Assembly: GCA_010405405.1 (NCBI GenBank)
Contig: MU004241.1
Location: forward strand, 1,089,359-1,153,358
DNA length: 64,000 bases
Origin: Microthyrium microscopicum
Lineage: Eukaryota; Ascomycota; Dothideomycetes; Microthyriales; Microthyriaceae
Direction: 5' to 3'
Shown here: piece by piece, positions 34,294-46,263 of the stretch
Layout: each line of letters starts with the position of its first letter
Position numbering within the stretch: position 1 is the first letter of the stretch
The notes under the pieces: generated by a model
Database searches by the model: none
Told to the model about the DNA's origin: nothing
Seen by the model: only the letters and a program-made list of their open reading frames with translations
Program-made: the position numbers and the translations under genes

Positions 34294-35888
34294 ATGTTCC
34301 TCGGCGCAAAGAAGCCGCCCACCAAGACCGTCAAGGTTGCCGTTAAGAAGGACCAGAAAAATCCTCAGACGGACGCCAAGGGGCTCAAGAATAAATCTTC
34401 ACAGGCGCCTCTGCGTAAGACTGGAAGTGGCCAAAATCTTGCCGTCCGTCGCGTCGCTTCCCCAGCATCCTCGGTCGCGTCCGCTTCAAAGTCGCAGCAG
34501 TTCAATAATCTTGCTCCACCACAACGGAACTTGAAGCGCAAGCTGGGGTCGCCAGCTTTCCAGCAATTCAGCTCAGATTCGGATAGCAACGAAGAGGATG
34601 CTGAAGTGCTGTCTAACAAGCGGCCAAGGTCGAGCTCGGAGACGGCTGTCGATAATACCACAGACTACAAGCGCCAACCGTTCAAGGTCGAGGCCGTGGA
34701 AGACATCGACGACAAGAACGAACTTATTCTTCGATGTGCAGATGTGATTGACGAGTATTACAAGGACTACAAATCTGCATTTGACGATGTCACGGACACA
34801 CCAATGATAAAGCTGCAATTTCCCAGCAACTATCGTTCCGAAAGGTAAGCTGAGATCTTCCAGTATTGCCAATGTCATTCTAACCACGATGCAGATATAA
34901 ACTTCTTATTCCTAAAGAAAGTAGAAAATATGAGCCCATCAGTGATGTAGTGGCAACCATTGACATGATCTGTAAACATTACCTCCCGGAGGGATATGTA
35001 ACGAAGCAATTGGAAGGCTTGGCACCCGCTGGAAACACCGCCGATTTGAACTTTAAGCTCGTGTCGGCAGCCAGGCAGCGATCCGCTCAAAAATTCACTG
35101 AAGCTGTGGAACTTTTCAACCGAATATTAAAGGGTGCCATGGTAGATGGTGTTGTGGCAAGCACAATCACGGACCAGAAGTCTATCGATATCAAACTTGT
35201 CGAATGCATACTCAACCAGATCTATTGGCGTACTGTTCTTCCGGATCAGAAACTCCTGGCGAAGTACGAAAATGGCACCTCCGAGATCTACGGCGAAATC
35301 CTTCCTATATTCGGCCACGAAATTTTCAAACTGACCGGCCTCCGTTCCGACCATGTTTTCATTGATCTTGGTTCCGGCGTCGGTAACCTTGCTCTCCAAG
35401 CTGCTCTCGAGTTTGGCTGCGAAAGCTGGGGAATTGAGCAAATGAAAAATCCTGCCTCTCTGGCGCGCAAGCAAGTCAAAGAATTCAACGCGCGCTGCAA
35501 GCGCTGGAGCATCAAACCAGGCAAGGTGACCTTGCTCGAAGGCGACTTTCTAGCCAGCCCTGAGATTGACGCAGCCATCCCGCGTGCAGATGTAATCGTT
35601 ATCAACAACAAAGCATTTTTACCTGAGCTCAATGCCGCGATCGCGTTAAAATTGCTTGACGCTCCCGAAGGCTGTCGCATTGTGAGTCTTAAGAGTTTTG
35701 CACCCGATAATTGGGAGCTCAAGTCATTCCGTCTCCATGATACACGCAATGTGCTTCGATCGGTCAAGAAACAGTACTGGTCTCGCTGCGTCAGCTGGTC
35801 AGACGAAGGTGGTGATTATTACATAGCGACAAAGGATACATCCCAATTGCGTAAATTTGATGAGCAGGAGAATAGCAAGAGAAGATAA
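34294..35888 (+). CDS. dot1: Histone H3-K79 methyltransferase Dot1
   Basis: Exons 34294-34844 and 34895-35888 give about 514 residues. The basic N-terminal third (Lys/Ser-rich, nucleosome/DNA-binding) precedes the DOT1 catalytic domain. The domain shows Tyr-Gly-Glu-Ile-Leu-Pro, the AdoMet loop Phe-Ile-Asp-Leu-Gly-Ser-Gly-Val-Gly (about residues 339-347), Ser-Trp-Gly-Ile-Glu, and the Val-Ile-Asn-Asn-Lys-Ala-Phe motif (about 419-425) that corresponds to the invariant Asn-Asn of yeast Dot1. It methylates Lys79 of H3 and affects silencing and the DNA-damage checkpoint. It is shorter than human DOT1L, as fungal enzymes are. Confidence 0.96.
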
Positions 35889-36149
35889 TTTCACAGTAAA
35901 CGCATTGCATAGGAACGGTTGGGAAACCGTTTTGGAAACTTGGATACCCACGAGACTAACTTGGCGGATTATTGCTGACCAGATTGAGTCATTTTTACTA
36001 GATCTAGCATCAGAGACTAGAGCACACGCAACAACGTTGATTACAACAGCAAATACCGAGTTTGGCTTCATTCTCAAGTGACGAGATATCTAACAAAACG
36101 ACTAGATTGCAGGTACTATATACAGCGCTCGATTGCACATTGCAAACAT

Positions 36150-37274
36150 TTATTCGGGTCCGATGTACACACGGCAGTTACCCATCAAGCGCTCTTCCTT
36201 ACCCTCATGTGTCATGGTCTTGAACTGGTCGAAGTCATAGTACGCCTCGACGTCCATTTTGTCAGTGGTCTTGATCTCACCGTAGTCAGTGCAAGCACCT
36301 GGAGAAGCAATGTGAACACCCCCGAAACTTCCACCATGCGAATGTTGAGGCTCAGGGCTTCGACGGGCCACTGCACCAGTTTGCTTGGCCTTTTGGATCT
36401 TGCCATCAATGTCGTAGTACATGACTGAATCGCAGGCAGTCTTGCCGTTGATGAGAAGCTTCAAGTTGGTGCCACCATCGTGCATGTGGCCTATCGAAAA
36501 TAATCAGCAATCTACACCTTGTGATCAAGCCCGGATGGATTCTTACCGATCGTGTACAGCAGCTTTCCGTTAACACCCGCACTCATTGGAATCATGCCCT
36601 TGTACACCTTCTTACCCGGCTCTGGCATCGGGTACGCAATCTGCAGCCACTTCATCGTCGCGCCCTTGTACTTCTTTCCCATCTCGCTGTCCTTGGGAAT
36701 CCACTCATACGTGATGGCCATCGACACATCCATTGGCGCCTTCGCCTCGCTCATCAAGTCAACGGTGTAGAACATGCTCTTGCCCGTAAACTCGAGCCCG
36801 TACTTGTGTTGGCTGTTGAGCCGGATTGTTGGACGCTCGTTGCCAGCTGCCCAGATGACACCTAGCGGTGTGTTGCCGAGCACGGTGTGATGTAGCCACG
36901 CACCTTCGGACGTGAGGGCTTCGGACCCGTTCGTGTATTTGAGTGTCGCACGCATTGCTGTCACCCAGCAGTCGGAGCAGGGTACTTGGGCCATCAGGCC
37001 GGCTTTCGCGATCATCTTTTCGCCCGGGATCGTGTATGGCCCGTACAGAATTTCGGTTCGGGTGGCGCCATCGATGATCCTGTCTTCATGTCAGTATTCG
37101 TCGCTGGAATCGTGTATAAATGAGAACGTACGGCGTCTCGTGCAATGGAGGAATGATACGTTCGCCTTGAGGCGCATTAGCATAAGAGCCATTGGCCTGA
37201 AGCTGGAAATCTAAAGGAGAGGCATTGGCGGCAAGCGCTAACGAAGCAACTGAAAAGAGTGTCGATGTCTTCAT
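36150..37274 (-). CDS. Secreted protein with PHM/DBH-like copper-site motifs
   Basis: Exons 37132-37274, 36547-37079 and 36150-36490 give about 338 residues. It starts with a signal peptide (Lys-Thr-Ser-Thr-Leu-Phe-Ser-Val-Ala-Ser-Leu-Ala-Leu-Ala...Ala-Ser-Pro). Visible are a Cys-Ser-Asp-Cys-Trp segment, Trp-Leu-His-His-Thr-Val-Leu-Gly-Asn, and later His-Met-His-Asp-Gly-Gly-Thr-Asn plus two more Cys-bearing strands. A His-His pair early and a His-X-His later is the plan of the CuH and CuM sites in peptidylglycine alpha-hydroxylating monooxygenase. This is inference from spacing; the protein may only share the fold. It is likely extracellular or cell-wall associated. Confidence 0.85.
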
Positions 37275-38175
37275 AATGATGATTAGCAATGGTTACAAAC
37301 TGTGGCTCAGAGACAGTGTAGCAACAAGACAGCTTGAGGCAGGTACATATACCACACACACATATTGGTTTGTTGCGTCCATTGGGTAGTGTTATATTGA
37401 TTTTGATTAAAACAGGTCAGTAAGATATCTGCCACGCCATATGCGTGGCTATTACAACGCGTCAAGTATGGTTCATGTGCGCCTTCACAGGGCAGTTCCA
37501 TGTTCAATTCTGTTCCTGCATCGTAGAATTTATCCGATAGTGCATTAGTGTGCTGTGTGCAGTGGATCTCTACCGGGTTTCTGCCATAGATCGAGCAAGA
37601 TTTCCGATCAAATACAGTTAAGTTAATATGGCTAGGACCGCAGCCTTGGTCGTGACATGAAGCTGTTCGATCGGGCCTAGAAGAGCGAAATGACCGAGGT
37701 GTGGTTTTCTTTTCTACCTTCATGGAGCACGGAGATCTTTTGAGGCCCTGGGATTGGAGCTTACTCGATATTTTCGCTATGGTTGAAGTTGATAGACTCA
37801 TTCTCAACATATTGAAAAACAGGCTCGAGTTTCTTTTGTATCATTTTTACATATTTGACAATGATAAATGAATGGTAGGACAGTTTGTAGATATAGAACA
37901 TTAGCACACACGTTTTGGATCTGGAAACTGAAAATCGTACCTACGCCATAGATTAATATAAGTGTAACATGAAGGACAGGCCCCTTTACAGGTCAAAAGT
38001 CATATTTTCACAACCTAGAGTATTGCTCATATATTGATTTCGTCCAGAGACTAACTTCCTATATTGAATGAGGCTAGACCTGCTATGATCATATCTCCGA
38101 AAATTATCAAAACAACTCGAATTGATCTTCAGTCACTTCGTACTCGAGCTGACGTACCCGAAGTACTAACTCACA
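37275..38175. other. AT-rising spacer next to the retroelement
   Basis: About 900 bp. A minus-strand frame (37307-37810, 167 codons, Cys-bearing) ends 33 bp from the next start codon and is not called. AT content is raised over the last 300 bp. No RIP-like CpA loss is evident here. Confidence 0.4.
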
Positions 38176-38304
38176 ATGGCTTCTGATCATTCGTCACCTG
38201 TTTCGCATCATTCGATGGCCGATACAATCAGATACCTCTGCGAAAACGAACATGACGACGGTCAGATAGTCTTCTATGAAGATTGTTCAACATGGCAGCA
38301 TATA

Positions 38305-38309
38305 CAATG
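38305..38309. repeat. Target site duplication CAATG, left
   Basis: CAATG directly before the 5' LTR; the same five bases follow the 3' LTR at 45624-45628. A 5 bp duplication is the usual size for Ty1/copia integration. Confidence 0.85.
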
Positions 38310-38604
38310 TGACAGAAGGTTCGTTCCAAACCCTGGATCCGCGCTAGTCCTGATCTAGGATTAGGAAGCGAAAACACTAAAATTCGGCCTCTATTAGCTA
38401 TTATATTTTTTTGCCTTTTCTACTCCTTTCTATATATTACTTTTGCCTCTATTATAGCCTAAATTCTAGGCTTTAAGAAGATATGTTTTATATCTTTAAT
38501 AAGGTATAAATATCATAGTTATTATAGTAATTAATTAATTAGATTTTTTAATATTCTTTTTACTAATTTTATATTCTCTAAGCTATATGGATTATATTTT
38601 ATTA
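38310..38604 (+). repeat. 5' LTR of the copia element
   Basis: 295 bp, begins TGAC. Aligned to 45329-45623 without large gaps. The outer about 85 bp keep normal base composition, the inner part is AT-saturated. Confidence 0.85.
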
Positions 38605-40750
38605 ATTATAAACCTAGTATTCTAATATATTTTTATTATTTTATTATTTTATATATAAATTTTTTATAAACTATATTATTATAATCTTTTAAATTCTAGC
38701 TATTACTATATACTAATTTTAATATTAAAACTTAATATTTAGGTTATAGATTAACTTATAATATTGCTTCTAAAGTTATAATTATTACTAAAGCTAGAAC
38801 TACTATTTAAAGCTACTACTTTTTTAGAATAGAATTAAGAAGTACTTTACTTTATTTATTTCTTTTTATAGCAACTTATACCTCTCTTTATTACTTTATT
38901 ATTTATAATATTTATTTAAATTATTAGGAAGTAATAAGAGAACCTTACTATATTATTTAATAATAAGAAAGAGTAAGGAATTAGTAAATTAAATTAGGAA
39001 ATTACTTAAAGAAGTAATTCTATAAACCTTAGAGGTATAAATATCTTTTTATTTTCTTTTCTCTTTTTTTTCTTTTTCTCTTTTTTATTATATACTTTAA
39101 GCTTTATGCTTTTATTAATACTCTTCTTATTATATTTAGTATTTATATAATCTTTATTATTAAGCTCCTAGCATATTCTTAATCTTAATAGTTCTTTAAA
39201 AGCTATTACTTTTTTAAACTCTTAGTATATTAATAGTCTTAGTATTAATAATACTAGAATACGTTAATAGCCTTAATATTTATAGAGGTAAAGCATAAGT
39301 AATACTTCTTACTATTTTTAGTTATTATCTAGTTCTCTAGTCTTTAATAATTCTTTTATTACTATTACTTCCTTAACTTTAAGAACTTAACTACTAATAG
39401 TTCTTATCTTTAAAGACTTAACTTTTTTATTATCTTAGTACGCTAATAGCCTTAGTATTAATAGTACTAGATAATACCTTCTAACTCCTTAATAGTAACT
39501 ATATTATTATACTTACTACTTTCTTTCTTATAGACTTAAGCTACTAAGTAGGTCTCTTAAAAAAACTTATTATTAGTATTATATAAACTACTATTATTAT
39601 TCCTTAACTTTAAGGACTTAACTTTTTTATTACCTTAGCTATAATAGTACTAAAATTTATATTACTTTTAAGTATATTCTAAATTCTTATAGAATATTAT
39701 TAGTAATTCTACTATTATTAATCTAATCTTAGTACTTTAGTTTAGGCTTAGTATACTATAACTAGAAAGTATATTTAGTAAAAATATATAAGTATCTAAT
39801 TATTCTATATTCTATTCCTAAGTAGAGCAAAAGAAATATTTAGTAAAGATATATAAGTATCTAATTATTCTATATTCTATTCCTAAGTAAAAAGATATAA
39901 TACTAAGCCTAAATTACTTAAAGAGGAAATCTAAGAAGCTTAAAGGATATAAATATCTTTCTTTCCTTACTTATTCTTCTTTTCTTCTTCTTTTTTCTTT
40001 ATACTAAAGTAGTATCTTCTAAATAAAGGTATAGAGATACTAAGGTAATATCTCTTAAATAGAGTAACGATTTGCTAAAAGTACCTATTATAAGCTTATG
40101 TATACTTTTTCTAAATAAACTTAATATAAATTGCTTAAATAAGTAATCTTTTAATCCCTAGGGGTATAAAATATTTTTTTTTTTTTCTTCTCTACTTCTT
40201 CTTTTTCTTCTTCTATATACTAAGATAGTTCCTCTAAATTAGAGGTATTTCTAAAATAGCCTACTAAGCTAAAAGAATAAGCTATAGTAACTTAATATAG
40301 TAATAGTGTTTCTATCTTCTAATTAGAGTAATATTAAAGATATTAGTCCTTATAGAAAGCTAGGTATTATTCTTAAGTATACTATATAAACTTTATAGAA
40401 AAATTATCTAAAATAGTAATTACTAAAGATCTTTCTATAGTAGTTATATTAAAGAATAGTAATAACTAATATACTTAGATTAACTCTATAAAATAGTAGG
40501 TATACGCTTTAGATATATAAGATTATATTAATTTAGAAGGAACTAGTTCTCTTCTAAAAGAACTAGTATACTTATCTAAAATATACCTAGTAGAACTTAT
40601 TATTTCTTAAGTATCTATAAAGAATAATAAGGATTAACTTACTTAAATAGTAAAGTTAATTCTTATTTAAGAATATAATATTTTATTATAAATATATAAT
40701 TTAGACTACTAAGAGTACTAAGATACTAAAAATGCTATAATTAAGATTAA
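38605..40750 (+). repeat. Repeat-rich leader of the copia element
   Basis: About 2.1 kb between the 5' LTR and gag-like sequence. Three direct copies of a module of about 100 bp (near 38995-39100, 39910-40005, 40130-40230) share a TTACTTAAA-type start, a TATA-like GGTATAAATA and a long pyrimidine tract. A tandem pair of about 60 bp units lies at 39780-39895. Shorter CTTAGTATTAATA-like words recur at 39225-39480. Confidence 0.6.
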
Positions 40751-43700
40751 TAACTTTTTAAATAAGATAATATCTAAAAGTCTTTAGAACTATATTACTA
40801 ATATCTTTAAGGCTTAAAATATACTCTAAGTACTTTAGAAAGATATTTATTCTTTCTAAACTAGTATAATCTTAAAGCTAAATAAAGAATTTAATACTTT
40901 AAGGAAGAGGTATAAATAGTAAGAACTATAACTCTAGCTAACTTATTAAATATTTCTTTAAAGAGAAAGTTCTTTTTATAATAAGAATAGAATTTTTAAG
41001 AAATAGCTTATAAATACTTTTATAGACGCTACTTAAGTTTCCTACTTTAGTATTTAGATATAGTTTACTTATTATTATATAGAAGGTAAATAACTTATCC
41101 TTTTAGAGTATATTAAGAAGTATTAGACTATCTATAGTAAGGAAACTATACTAGTATTATAATCTAGTATTACTTTTACTACTACTCTTAATAAAAAGAC
41201 TTAAGAAGAGATATTTTAACCTAAGAAAACTTTTTTAATTATAAATACTTATTAACCTTTCTTAACGTTTAAATTATAGAGTTCTTAAAAGAATAAAAAG
41301 ATAACTCCTTCTTACTTTTATAGTAAAATAAAATTTTATAATAATTACTTCTATCTTTAACTTAATAAACGTCTAAATAAATAGTATCCTAACCTTAAAG
41401 TAAAAGCTAAAGTTAAGAAAAGCTTTAAGAATTTTATACTTAAAGCTAAAGTTAATTATATTCTTTAAAAAGAGTAAAAATAAGAGTATAATAATAATAA
41501 CTAACTACTTAAACTAATTAAATATATAGATATTAAAATAGTAGTTATAAAAGTTATAATATTTATAATAATTAAGATATTTTTTAATAAAAAGTTTATT
41601 CTAAATTCTAAAGTAGATATATATATTTATAATAATAGATTCTACTTTAAGATATATAAGAGTATTTCTAGTTTTTTAATCTATAGTAGAGTTTCTTTAT
41701 AGGTTATAGAATATAGTAATATAGATATTATTATTTTAAGCCCTAAAGAATATTAAATAGTTACTCTCTATAACGTTACTTATATATTTAGCTTCTATAA
41801 GAATTTAGCTTCTTATTATAGAATAAAAGCTATAGAATATTGCTAGAATAATAAAATAGGCTAGATTAAATACGTTAAAATAAGAAAGCTTCTAACTAAG
41901 ATTATCTCCTTTAATGTTTACTTCTTCTTTAAAAATAATTCTTACTATACCTTCTTTATAATATTATTACTTTCTCGCACTTCTATAGCTTCTATATCTA
42001 AATAGTACTAATGAATAAGTTATATTAATAAAGCTATAGTATTTTATATAAAATATATTACTAAAGGTATAAAAATTACTTTAAACGTTACTTCTTTTAG
42101 AAATACTAAAGATAATAACTATTTCTATAAAATCTATATTAAAATAAAGTAGAAGAAATAGATTTCTTATTAACTAATAAATTTAGGCTTAAAGCCCTTT
42201 AAGAAGCTTTATATTAATCTAATTTAGGTTAAGAAAGGCTATAATAATAATTACTAGATTATTTATATTTACTATACTATTATGAAGTTCTATCTACTAA
42301 AAACACTTCTTTAGAAGATATAAAAGAACTATATTTAATTTCTACACTACGTATTTACTATTATTAAGAATATAAGTTACAAAGTAAATAATATTAAATA
42401 TAAGGTCCTTTAAATCTATAGAGATTATAAAGCTATAATAAGTAAGAAGTAAGATAATAAGATCTAGCTAAATAGCATTATTAAAGAACTATCTATACCT
42501 TATACTGCTTTATAAAATAGTTCTATAGAAGTATTAAGACAAATCCTAATATCTATTATAAGAGTACTAAAATAATATAATAGCTTTCTAGATACGTTAT
42601 AGCCTAAACTTGCTTACTTAGTAGTCTATCTATTTAATAAAATTCTAAAGAAGTAGCTAAACTAGAGAATACCCTTTAAGATAGTATTTAAATAAGTACT
42701 AAATCTCTTATTAGTCTAAATTATTAGCTTAAAAACCTATATTTATAATCCTAACATTCTAAAGCTTAAAAAGCTTTAATCTCGCTTAATTAAAGGTTAG
42801 TTAATAAGTTATACTAGAAGTAATATCTTTAGAGTCTAGATTCCTTTAAATAACTATATTATTAAAGTACGAAATATTATAATTAATAAAACTATTAAAT
42901 TTAACGCTACTACGCTTACTATAATTAATAACTAATCTACTAATGCACCTCTAGACATACTACTCTCTTATCTTAAAATAAACGTTAGTAGTAGTATATT
43001 TAACCTATAAGAAGCTAAATAATAGCTTAATTAAAATTAAGGAGTATAGAATAATTAATAGTAAGAATAAGATAGCTATTAGACTTCTAAAAACAATTCT
43101 AATTAACCTATATTTAACGACTAGCTAATAACGCCTAATCCTATACTATTACTATTATCTTAGCCTTCTTTATAATATCTAATACTCTCTATAAGTCTAT
43201 TACTTACTTAAGATTATACTAAATTAAGAGAGGATACTTTAAAAAATCCTACTCTTATAATTTTACTAATACTACTATTAACTATTCTAATAGCTTATCT
43301 AAAATAGTAATATATTACTAAGTACGAATAAGAAATCTAAGCTTCCTAAAATATCTTTATACGTATTATAAGAAGTAGTTATATTCTATAATTCTTAAGG
43401 ATTACTAATCTAGTACTCTATAAACCTTACCCCCTTATCTTATTATATTATATATTTTTTATAGCTTTAGTTTAATGCTACTATAAAAGAAATATACTAG
43501 AATTACTAAAAACGTAGTTTAAAATAATAAAACGCTCTAATTAAGACTAATATCTTTTAGCTACTAGAATTAAAATTAAAATACTTTAGGAATAAGGTAT
43601 ATTTAAAAAGGTCTATACTCCTTAAACTAATAAGCTTATTCTACTCTTAAAGTAGGTATTCTTAGAGAAGTACAATTTAAATAGCTTTCTTCTTAAATAT

Positions 43701-45328
43701 AAGGCTAGAATCTATATAAAAGAAGATCTATAGTATTAAAATCTAGAACTAAAGATTTATACTATTACTAAAGCTTATTATATATTACGTATAATTTTTA
43801 TATTAATAGCTATATTTAATCTAGATCTTTACTAATTTAATGCTATAAATACTTTCCTAAATACTATTCTAGATAAAATAGTTTTAATTTAATGCCCTAA
43901 AGGCTTTAATATTCTTAGAAAGGTTTTACTACTTTACTACGTTTTCTATAAACTACTAAGATCTTTATTACTATAGTATTAAAATATAAGAGCTACCCTC
44001 TATATAATAAAGTTTAAGTTTATTCTAAAAGACTCTTATCTCTTTAAATATATTTAGTATTCTATCTTTTTCTTTTATTATATTAATAATTTTTTTCTTT
44101 TCTTACTAAAAGTATATTAAGTAAAAATAGATAAAATAAAATATAAACTTAGTATATACTATGCTATAAAGAATTTAGGTACTCTAAAAAACTTTCTTAA
44201 TATTTAAATACTTTAAAATTAAGCTAATTAAAAGCTCTAAATTTTATAAAACTAGTATATTAATAAAATTAGCGCTAAATTCTAGCTTAATATTATAAAG
44301 AAGACTAAATACATTATTCTTATTTTAAATCTTATTAAACTTATTCTAAATAAAGAATAAGTATTTAAAGATTAGATCTACGCCTTCTAAATACGTTATA
44401 GCTTTATAATCTATTTTATAATAGTATATAGGCTAAATATCTATTATATAGCCTCTTATTTAAGCTACTTTAACTAGAATCTTTCTAAGCTTTACTATTA
44501 TAAGATTAAGAGAACTATTCTATATCTTTAAGTAATAAAATACTTTATGCTTAAGTATTATAGAACTACTAAAGTACTTACTATTAGTAAAGAAGTATTT
44601 CTTATAGCCTATAATGCTATATTTATAAATAATTAAGAGACTTAAAGATTAACCTAGGGCTTTTTATTTAACCTATTTAGAGAACTTATTAGCTAGTAAT
44701 CTTTACGCTAGAAGATAGTCTTAATATCTATAATAAAAGTAGAACTTTTATTCTTTTTAAACGCCTTAAAAGAGCTAATCTTAATCTAACGTCTCTTCTT
44801 ATAACTTAAGTTTAATCCTAATATTAAAATACTAATATTAAATAATAATACCTAAATAGTAAGTATTATAATAAAGTAGGCTTAGCTTTTATCTTCTAGA
44901 TTAAAGTATATTAATATATATTAATTCTAGCTTTATTAAGAAGTTATAGAGAGCTATATCTCTATTAAATAGGTTTTTATAGGTAAGATACTAGTAGATA
45001 ATTTAATAAAAGCTTTCTCTTTATAAGAATATAAGAAGTTTAGAAAGATACTAAATTTAGTAAATATAGAGTACTTAATACTAGCTTAAGAAGATTCTTT
45101 CTAAAATGCTATAAATACTTTTACTACTATTATAAATTACTAAATCTTCTATATTTATATATAAGCTAAATTTCCTATACTAGAGCTACTTAATAGTACT
45201 CTTTATTTCCTATTTTAACTAGTTTTAATATTTTAGTAGCTTAGTCTTAGAAAACCTAAAAATTAATATTTCTTTATACTTAATACTAAGTATATCTTAA
45301 GATCTATAGGTTAGAAACTTAAGGAGTA

Positions 45329-45623
45329 TAATAGAAAGTTTATTCTAAACCCTAGATTTGTACTAGTCTTAATCTAGGATTAGGAAGTAAAAATACTAAA
45401 ATTTAGCTTCTATTAGCTATTATATCTTTTTACCTTTTCTACTTTTTTTTATATATTACTTTTACCTCTATTATAGCCTAAATTCTAGGCTCTAAGAAGA
45501 CACGTTTTATGTCTTTAATGGGGTATAAATACTATAGTTATTATAGTAGTTAGTTAATTAGATTCTTTAATGTTCCCTTTACCGATTCTGCATTCCTTAA
45601 GCTGCACGGACCGTATTCCGTCA
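45329..45623 (+). repeat. 3' LTR of the copia element
   Basis: 295 bp, ends GTCA. The left part is AT-saturated, the last about 60-100 bp keep normal base composition. A purine-rich tract precedes it. Confidence 0.85.
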
Positions 45624-45775
45624 CAATGCTATTACCCAGGGTCCCAGATACACAAGTCCCTGATGTTTACTGATGCGTCGTTTGTGTTCCTAGATCGTTT
45701 GATACAATCGCTGCTATTCAACGACAGCATGAATTCCTCTTCTCTGTAGCAAGTCTTCAAACTACTTCCTATTGA

Positions 45776-46263
45776 GCAATGTTAAAGGAATGGCGTTGCG
45801 TCTTCCGGTACGACAAAGACCTTATCCTGGATGCTCAGTCAAACGACGCTGGATTATGTAGAATACGTTTGAACTCAAAGCCAAGCTTGATGGTTGAACT
45901 GAAGGACAAAATGAATGGCATACTCCCATCCATTACGATATCTCCCATAGACCTCTATGAAGGGTACCAAATATGTTCTTATCCTCGCCGCTACTTTGTA
46001 TAATTTTCTGAGAATCAGCAACAGACCTGGAAAGCCAACAACATTCTTTGTCTTACAACTTCTTGAAAGAAAACAGGGAGTTGCACGTAGACGGTCTGGA
46101 ATTCTGCATGGCAGCCTGTTGGGGGCCAAAATGCTGTGCCTCCCTTTGGCATTGTCTGACCGGACGTCCGCCAGTTGACTAACCCCGCCTTGATACCTTA
46201 TGCATTCACTTTGATATAACTTTATCATCCTCGAAGCGGATTCTGAGTTGAGAATTATTCAAT
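45776..46263. other. Spacer with a relic of the inverted-repeat element
   Basis: About 490 bp. A 43 bp block at 45905-45947 matches the arm of the 31661-31855 element at 35 of 43 positions. The open frame 45779-46003 runs across it but has no recognised family. The last 80 bp are the leader of the next gene. Confidence 0.45.
45905..45947 (+). repeat. Dispersed repeat arm (MITE-like family)
   Basis: Ungapped match to 31661-31703 (35 of 43 by eye): GACAAAAT..., CTCCCATC.ATT.CGAT..CTCCCA. No partner arm found nearby. Confidence 0.55.

Larger units (their letters stand above)
38310..45623 (+). mobile_element. Degraded Ty1/copia-type LTR retrotransposon, RIP-saturated fossil
   Basis: A 7314 bp element with two 295 bp LTRs, TGAC...GTCA ends, a purine-rich tract before the 3' LTR and a perfect 5 bp target duplication. 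No open frame of useful length survives; it is broken very many times. The interior is about 80% A+T with CpA and TpG almost absent, the mark of RIP. The last 2 kb before the 3' LTR retain recognisable copia reverse transcriptase and RNase H flavour, and the upstream part has gag/integrase-like spacing. A long repeat-rich leader follows the 5' LTR. Age: old enough to have passed RIP, yet both target copies are identical. Confidence 0.88.
38176..45775 (+). pseudogene. PHD-finger gene relic interrupted by an LTR retrotransposon
   Basis: The left part (38176-38309) reads as the start of a PHD-type zinc-finger protein: Ala-Asp-Thr-Ile-Arg-Tyr-Leu-Cys...Asp-Gly-Gln...Glu-Asp-Cys-Ser-Thr-Trp-Gln-His-Ile-Gln-Cys. 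After the element, from the CAATG copy at 45624-45628, the sequence goes on with Tyr-Tyr-Pro, the usual next residues of this PHD type. Further downstream the typical Val-Pro-Asp-Val and Cys-X-X-Cys part appears only in another frame. Two zinc-binding Cys positions are already Tyr in the left part. So the host gene was a decayed or partial copy, not an essential intact gene; whether it decayed before or after insertion cannot be told. Confidence 0.7.

Noticed and set aside
37307-37810. 167-codon minus-strand frame with several Cys, looks vaguely effector-like
   Set aside because: No signal peptide, no family, and it ends 33 bp before the next gene's start codon, overlapping its promoter; probably chance.
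38400-45560. Possibility of an AT-rich centromere or mitochondrial insert
   Set aside because: Matching LTRs, TGAC..GTCA ends and a CAATG target duplication bracket the AT-rich block exactly, so RIP of a retrotransposon explains it.
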